Assembly (NCBI GenBank): GCA_963792915.1
Contig: CAWBYD010000003.1
Coordinates: forward strand, 1,426,001-1,490,000
DNA: 64,000 nucleotides
Origin: Solirubrobacter sp963792915
Lineage (GTDB): Bacteria > Actinomycetota > Thermoleophilia > Solirubrobacterales > Solirubrobacteraceae
Direction: 5' to 3'
Position numbers and translations under genes: made by a program. Numbering within the stretch: the stretch's first letter is position 1; each line of letters starts with the position of its first letter. The notes under the pieces are model-generated. The model ran no database searches, was not told where the DNA came from, and saw only the letters and a program-made list of their open reading frames with translations. Of the stretch, positions 59,586 to 64,000 are shown one piece after another.

Positions 59586-60913
59586 CCGCCTCACAGCTCG
59601 CCCGCCGGGCCGACGACGCGGGCCTGCGGCTCGTGCGCTTCCTCTGGTGTGGAAACGACGGCACGATCCGCGCCAAGGCCTCGGGCCGCCACGGCCTCGA
59701 AGGGCGCCTGGAGCGCGGCATCGGCGTCACGGTGGCCATGCAGGCGATGAACGCGCTCGACCAGCTGCAGCCCGTCCCCGAGATGGGCCCGGTCGGCGAG
59801 TACCGGCTGATGCCCGACCACTCGACGTTCCGCGTGCTGCCGTACGCGCTGCACACCGGCGCGGTCCTGACCGACCACTGCGGGCTCGACGGCGAGCCGG
59901 CGCCGGTCTGCCAGCGCTCGTTCCTGAAGCGGATGCAGGCGCGGCTCGCCGAGCGCGGGCTGGTGCTGCGCGCCTCGTTCGAGAACGAGTTCTCGCTGGC
60001 CACGCGCGTCGACGGCGCGTACGTCCCGGTCGACACCGGACTATGCTTCTCGACCATTTCGACGACCGCGTCACAGGCCTACGCGGACGCGTTGACCGCC
60101 GCGCTGGATCGCCAGCGGATCCCGCTCGAGCAGTACTACGCGGAGCTCGGTCACGGCCAGCAGGAGCTCTCGACCGCGCACGCGCCGGCGCTGCAGGCCG
60201 CCGACGAGCAGGTGCTGGTGCGCGAGACGATCCGCGGCGTGGCGGCCGGGCAGGGCCTGGTCGCCTCGCTGGCGCCCAAGCCGTGGCCCGACAACGCCGG
60301 CAACGGCGCCCACATCCACTTCTCGCTGTGGGAGCGCGAGCGCAACCGCTTCTACGACGAGGGCCTCTCGGCGCTCGCGCTCGAGTTCCTCGCCGGCGTG
60401 CTCGCGCACCTGCCCGGCCTGTGCGGGCTGACCGCGCCGAGCTTCAACTCCTATCACCGCATCGTCCCCGGCAACTGGGCGGGCGCGTTCGTGTGCTGGG
60501 GGTTCGACAACCGCGAGGCGCCGGTCCGTGTCGCCTCGCCGTTCCGCGGCGCCGAGGAGGCGTCGACGAACGCCGAGCTGAAGGCCTGCGACGCGAGCTG
60601 CAACCCGTACCTCGCGCTGGGCGGCCTGATCGCCGCGGGGCTCGACGGCATCGAGCGCGCGCTCGAGCCGCCGGAGCCGGTGAGCGTCGATCCGGCGACG
60701 CTGCCCGCGCACGACCGCGAGCGGCTCGGGATCGCGCCGCTCCCGGCGACGCAGGCCGAGGCGCTCGACGCGCTGGCCGCCGATCCGGTGCTGACCGAGG
60801 CGCTCGGCCCCGTGCTCGCGAGCTCCTACCTCGCCGTCCGCCGCTCGGAATGGGCGGCCTACTCCGAACAGGACGCGGCATTCGAGCTCCAGGGTCATTT
60901 CGAGAAGTACTGA
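59582..60913 (+). CDS. Glutamine synthetase-like gamma-glutamyl amide ligase
   Basis: A 443-aa GS-fold ligase. Motifs: RFLWCGNDGTIRAKA in the beta-grasp part, RASFENEFSLAT, ELGHGQQELST, DNAGNGAHIHFSLW (active-site Glu and His) and SFNSYHRIVPGNWAG. The adenylylation Tyr site of housekeeping GlnA is absent, and the closest look is to FluG C-terminal/GSIII-like and gamma-glutamyl-amine ligases such as PuuA or IpuC. It likely joins glutamate to an amine made in the pathway. ATG 59582 overlaps the M20 remnant. Confidence 0.85.
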   Translation: MTASQLARRADDAGLRLVRFLWCGNDGTIRAKASGRHGLEGRLERGIGVTVAMQAMNALDQLQPVPEMGPVGEYRLMPDHSTFRVLPYALHTGAVLTDHCGLDGEPAPVCQRSFLKRMQARLAERGLVLRASFENEFSLATRVDGAYVPVDTGLCFSTISTTASQAYADALTAALDRQRIPLEQYYAELGHGQQELSTAHAPALQAADEQVLVRETIRGVAAGQGLVASLAPKPWPDNAGNGAHIHFSLWERERNRFYDEGLSALALEFLAGVLAHLPGLCGLTAPSFNSYHRIVPGNWAGAFVCWGFDNREAPVRVASPFRGAEEASTNAELKACDASCNPYLALGGLIAAGLDGIERALEPPEPVSVDPATLPAHDRERLGIAPLPATQAEALDALAADPVLTEALGPVLASSYLAVRRSEWAAYSEQDAAFELQGHFEKY

Positions 60914-61881
60914 ACGGCGTCGCGCTCGTCGACCACCACGCGCACGGGATCCTGCGCCGGGCGCCGCGCAGCCTCGACGAGTTCCGCGGGCTGTTCTCGG
61001 AGTCCGAGGATCCGCGCCAGTGGCCGCACGTCGCGACCGCGGTCACCTTCCGGCGGGCGATGCGCGTGCTTGGAGCGTTCCTGGACTGCGAGCCGACCGA
61101 GGCCGCCGTCTACGCGCGCCGCCTGGAGGCCGAGCCACTGGAGTACGCGTCGGCGCTGCTGCGGGCCACGAACACCGAGATGCTGCTCGTCGACGAGGGC
61201 TTCCCGCCCGCCGCCGAGAGCGTCAACTGGGCCGAGCTGGGCGAGCTGGCCGGCTGCGCCGCGCGCCCGGTGCTGCGGATCGAGGGCGTCGAGGACATCG
61301 CGGGCGCGGTGCGCGGCGCGCGGGCGGCCGGCTATGTCGCGCTCAAGACGATCGCCGCCTATCGCGGGGGCCTCGATCTCGACCGGCTCGGAGCGGACGT
61401 GCGCGCCGGGCTGCTGACGGCGCTGGAGGTCAACGCGGCCAGCGGGGACCCGCTCCCGGTCCAGGTGCACACCGGCTTCGGCGACGCCGACCTGTGGCTC
61501 CCGCTCGCGCGCCCCGGGCTGCTCAAGCCGCTGATCGAGCGCTACGAGAACACCCCGTTCGTGCTGCTGCACTGCTACCCGTTCGTGCGCGAGGCGGGCT
61601 GGCTCGCGCACGTCTACGCGAACGTGTACTTCGACCTCTCGCTGACGATCCCGCACGTCGCGCGCCCGGCGGAGGCGCTCGCCGAGGCGCTCGAGCTCGC
61701 GCCCGTCTCGAAGCTCCTGTACGCGTCCGACGCGGCGCGCACGCCGGAGCTCTACCTGCTCGCGGCGACGTGGTGGCGCGACGCGCTGGCCGCCGTGCTG
61801 GAGCCGCTGCTCGACGACGAGGCCGAGGGCGCCGCGCGGGCGATCCTGAATGGAAACGCCCGCTCGGTGTACCGACTCTGA
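60850..61881 (+). CDS. FluG-type amidohydrolase
   Basis: A 343-aa TIM-barrel amidohydrolase resembling the N-terminal half of fungal FluG. The HxH metal motif is LVDHHAHG; then ALKTIAAYRGGLDLDRLG, VHTGFGDAD, VLLHCYPFVREAGWL and the final Asp in LLYASDAAR. It follows the GS-like gene, so GS and amidohydrolase that are fused in FluG are here separate. The start is unclear: ATG 60850 overlaps the GS gene by 64 bp and keeps a leader similar to the family, while CTG 60910 would overlap it by only 4 bp. It probably cleaves a gamma-glutamyl amide or related amide. Confidence 0.8.
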   Translation: MGGLLRTGRGIRAPGSFREVLNGVALVDHHAHGILRRAPRSLDEFRGLFSESEDPRQWPHVATAVTFRRAMRVLGAFLDCEPTEAAVYARRLEAEPLEYASALLRATNTEMLLVDEGFPPAAESVNWAELGELAGCAARPVLRIEGVEDIAGAVRGARAAGYVALKTIAAYRGGLDLDRLGADVRAGLLTALEVNAASGDPLPVQVHTGFGDADLWLPLARPGLLKPLIERYENTPFVLLHCYPFVREAGWLAHVYANVYFDLSLTIPHVARPAEALAEALELAPVSKLLYASDAARTPELYLLAATWWRDALAAVLEPLLDDEAEGAARAILNGNARSVYRL

Positions 61882-61885
61882 GCGC

Positions 61886-64000
61886 TCAGACGCTCAGGTA
61901 CGCCTGGCGCAGCAGCTCGGTGACCGCGGCGGCCGGGAGCGGCCGGGCGAGGTGGAAGCCCTGCGCCAGCGCGCAGCCGTGCGCGGCGAGGAACTCGAGC
62001 TGCTCGGGCTCCTCGACGCCCTCGGCGACCGCGGTCAGCTCGAGCGCCTCGGCGAGCTGCAGGATCGCGGTCACGATCGCCGACGAGCGCGGCTCGTACG
62101 GCACGTCGCGCAGGAACGAGCGGTCGATCTTGAGCTCGTGCACCGGCAGGTCGCGCAGCCGGCTGAGCGACGAGAAGTCGGCGCCGAAGTCGTCGATCGC
62201 GATCCGGACGCCGGCCGCCGCGAGCTTCTCGAGCAGCGGCACGGTGCGCTCGGGGTCGGCCATCGCGACCGATTCGGTGATCTCGGCGACGAACTGGCTC
62301 GGGTCGGCGTCGCGCAGGCGGTCCAGCAGCCGCTCGGCGAACCCGGGCGCGTTGAGCTGGCGCGGCGCGACGTTGAAGGCGATCTCGGGGCGCAGCCCGA
62401 GCAGCGCCCACTCCTGCGCCTGCTCGACCGCGGTGTCGACGACCCAGTCGCCGATCGCCTCGATCAGCCCGCTGCCCTCGGCGGCGGGGATGAACTCGCC
62501 CGGCGGCACGAGGCCGACGTCAGGGTCGCGCCAGCGCAGCAGCGCCTCGACCGCGACGGGGGCGCCGCTCGCGACGGCGTAGACCGGCTGGTAGTGCAGC
62601 TCGAATTCGTCGCGGGCGAGCGCGCGGCGCAGGCGCGCGGTCAGCGTCAGCTGCGCGGTCGGGTCGGTCTGCTCGGCGGCGTTGAAGCGGAACGTGCCGC
62701 GACCGTCGCGCTTGGCCTGATAGAGCGCGCCGTCGGCATGCTTGAGCAGGCCCTCGCGATCGGGGGCGTCGTCGGGGAAGACCGCGACGCCGATGCTCGC
62801 CGCGACCTCGAACTCGTGGCCCTCGAGTGCGAACGGGGTCTCGAGCGCGGCCAGCAGGTCGGCCGCGACGGTCCCGGCCTGCTCGCACGCGTCGCCGTCC
62901 AGATCGGCGAGCAGCAGCATGAACTCGTCGCCGCCGTGGCGTGCCAGCACGTCCTCGGCGCGGACCCGCGCCGCCAGCCGTTCGGCGACCTGGCGCAGCA
63001 GCTCGTCGCCCGCCGCGTGCCCGAGCGTGTCGTTGACCATCTTGAAGTGGTCCAGATCGATGTAGAGCAGTGCGACGGCGCGCTCCTGGCGGCGCGCGCG
63101 AGCCAGCGCGTGGACGAGGTGCTCGTCGAGCTTGGCGCGGTTGGCCAGGCTGGTCAGCGGGTCGTGGTAGGCCATGTGCGCGACGCGCTCCTGTGCCAGC
63201 AGCCGTTCCGTCACGTCCTCGCCCACGATCAGCATCGAGTCGTCGACGAGGCGATGGTGCCAGCTGATCCGGCGGCGCTCGCCGGCGGACGTGACGACGT
63301 CGCACTCGAAGCCGCCGCCGCCGTCGGCCGTGCCGCCGATGACGGCCTCGAACGCGCTGCGCAGCCCGGCCGCCTCGCCGGCCGGCACGGCGAACGTGAA
63401 CCAGTCGCGACCGGTGATCTCGTCCTCGGCATACTCGAGCACCGCGCATGCCTTGGCGTTGATCTTCTCGATCGTCCCGCCGGGCGCGAGCACGACGATC
63501 ATCGTCCCGGCGACGTCCAGGTAGCGCTGGGCGCGGCGGTGCTCGGCATCCACCTCGGCGCGCCAGCGCGCGCGCCCCGCGGCCTGTCCGATGCCCATGG
63601 CCGCGGCGGAACCCAGCACGAACATCATGAAGCTCACATCACCAGGCGACTGCCCTGAGATGGCGCCGGCGGTGCCCGCGGCGAGCAGCACCATCACGCC
63701 GACGGCGGCGGTCCCGCGGACCGGATAGGAGATCGCGGCGAAGACCAGCGGCAGGATGAACGCCACGAAGAGCGGCGAGCGCGGGCTGCCCTCGAACACG
63801 ACCCCGAGCCCGATCGTGGCGGCGATCGAGGCCGACCAGGCGAGGAAGAACGTCTCGCGCCTGCTCGAGGCGACGATGCGCCGGCGCGGCAGCGCGAACA
63901 GGCAGCAGTTCAGCGCCGACCACACGACGCTGAGGATGGCGAGCCCCTCGCGGTGCTTGCTGCCCGGGGTCAGCGCGAGGTAGACCAGCACCGCGGCGCC
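61886..64000 (-). CDS. GGDEF/EAL cyclic-di-GMP protein with membrane and PAS parts, 5' end outside window
   Basis: At least 704 residues; the N-terminus runs past the right edge. Several membrane helices (for example LVYLALTPG..., FVAFILPLVFAAISYPV, TAAVGVMVLLAAG, VSFMMFVLGSAAAMGIG) are followed by a PAS domain (TMIVVLAPGGTIEKINAKA). The GGDEF domain has RHGGDEF with a canonical RxxD inhibition site (RAED) 5 residues before, so it may be an active, feedback-inhibited cyclase. The EAL domain has VEALLRW, FNVAPRQL, AEITES, IDDFGADFSS, LKIDRSF and AEGVEE, all of the catalytic acids. It is likely bifunctional in c-di-GMP turnover. It is convergent with the FluG-type gene, with 4 bp between them. 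Confidence 0.93.
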   Translation of the reverse strand, partial: GAAVLVYLALTPGSKHREGLAILSVVWSALNCCLFALPRRRIVASSRRETFFLAWSASIAATIGLGVVFEGSPRSPLFVAFILPLVFAAISYPVRGTAAVGVMVLLAAGTAGAISGQSPGDVSFMMFVLGSAAAMGIGQAAGRARWRAEVDAEHRRAQRYLDVAGTMIVVLAPGGTIEKINAKACAVLEYAEDEITGRDWFTFAVPAGEAAGLRSAFEAVIGGTADGGGGFECDVVTSAGERRRISWHHRLVDDSMLIVGEDVTERLLAQERVAHMAYHDPLTSLANRAKLDEHLVHALARARRQERAVALLYIDLDHFKMVNDTLGHAAGDELLRQVAERLAARVRAEDVLARHGGDEFMLLLADLDGDACEQAGTVAADLLAALETPFALEGHEFEVAASIGVAVFPDDAPDREGLLKHADGALYQAKRDGRGTFRFNAAEQTDPTAQLTLTARLRRALARDEFELHYQPVYAVASGAPVAVEALLRWRDPDVGLVPPGEFIPAAEGSGLIEAIGDWVVDTAVEQAQEWALLGLRPEIAFNVAPRQLNAPGFAERLLDRLRDADPSQFVAEITESVAMADPERTVPLLEKLAAAGVRIAIDDFGADFSSLSRLRDLPVHELKIDRSFLRDVPYEPRSSAIVTAILQLAEALELTAVAEGVEEPEQLEFLAAHGCALAQGFHLARPLPAAAVTELLRQAYLSV

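Overview
The window is very GC-rich (about 70% or more) bacterial DNA packed with genes on both strands. Gene content suggests a soil-type Actinomycetota, most likely class Thermoleophilia (Solirubrobacter/Conexibacter relatives). This is an inference from content: several S53 acid peptidases, many secreted Ca-binding and propeller proteins, an F420-type PPOX protein, and a C-terminal secreted module I associate with that order. No rRNA, tRNA, CRISPR array, insertion sequence or prophage was seen.

Layout. 1-387: end of a phytase-like esterase. 428-9315: a respiratory nitrate reductase operon (narGHJI plus a small membrane protein, minus strand), a YceI protein and a NarK transporter. 9396-22881: secreted proteins (a giant S53 peptidase with a disulfide-rich propeller, and an amidase that shares its C-terminal module), a YbdK ligase, TrmO, a DHA2 exporter, a 51-aa protein and a PPOX protein. 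22853-29497: an acetate island in which satP-acs diverges from a LytS/LytTR two-component system joined to a small-subunit gene and actP. 29476-38878: an SGNH esterase, a second S53 peptidase whose stop codon appears lost, a cupin, a cation/proton antiporter, an integrin-like FG-GAP/VWA protein and a P450. 38850-44574: a MarR-GNAT regulator with a perfect dyad at its promoter, an internally deleted speD remnant, GcvT-like, STAS, ring-cleaving dioxygenase, DUF1707, YbjQ and chemoreceptor genes. 44658-47663: an iron island (VIT-type transporter, Fur, encapsulated ferritin and its encapsulin shell). 47761-49799: a third S53 peptidase and an NTF2-like protein. 49780-61881: a large divergent catabolic locus with a dipeptide ABC transporter (dppABCDF) on one side and, on the other, a GntR regulator, a ketopantoate reductase-amidase fusion, a creatininase-family protein, a broken M20 peptidase, a glutamine-synthetase-like ligase and a FluG-type amidohydrolase. 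61886-64000: a GGDEF/EAL protein that runs off the window.

Two genome-wide habits stand out. At least ten genes have a TAnnnT hexamer 6-8 nt before the start codon and no ribosome binding site, which points to leaderless mRNAs; other genes have strong GGAGG-type sites. Many convergent gene pairs overlap at their 3' ends, and operon genes are joined by ATGA, GTGA or TGATG junctions. Several genes (speD, M20 peptidase, possibly the reductase-amidase fusion and S53 number two) carry internal deletions or frame changes, which may be real decay or assembly error.
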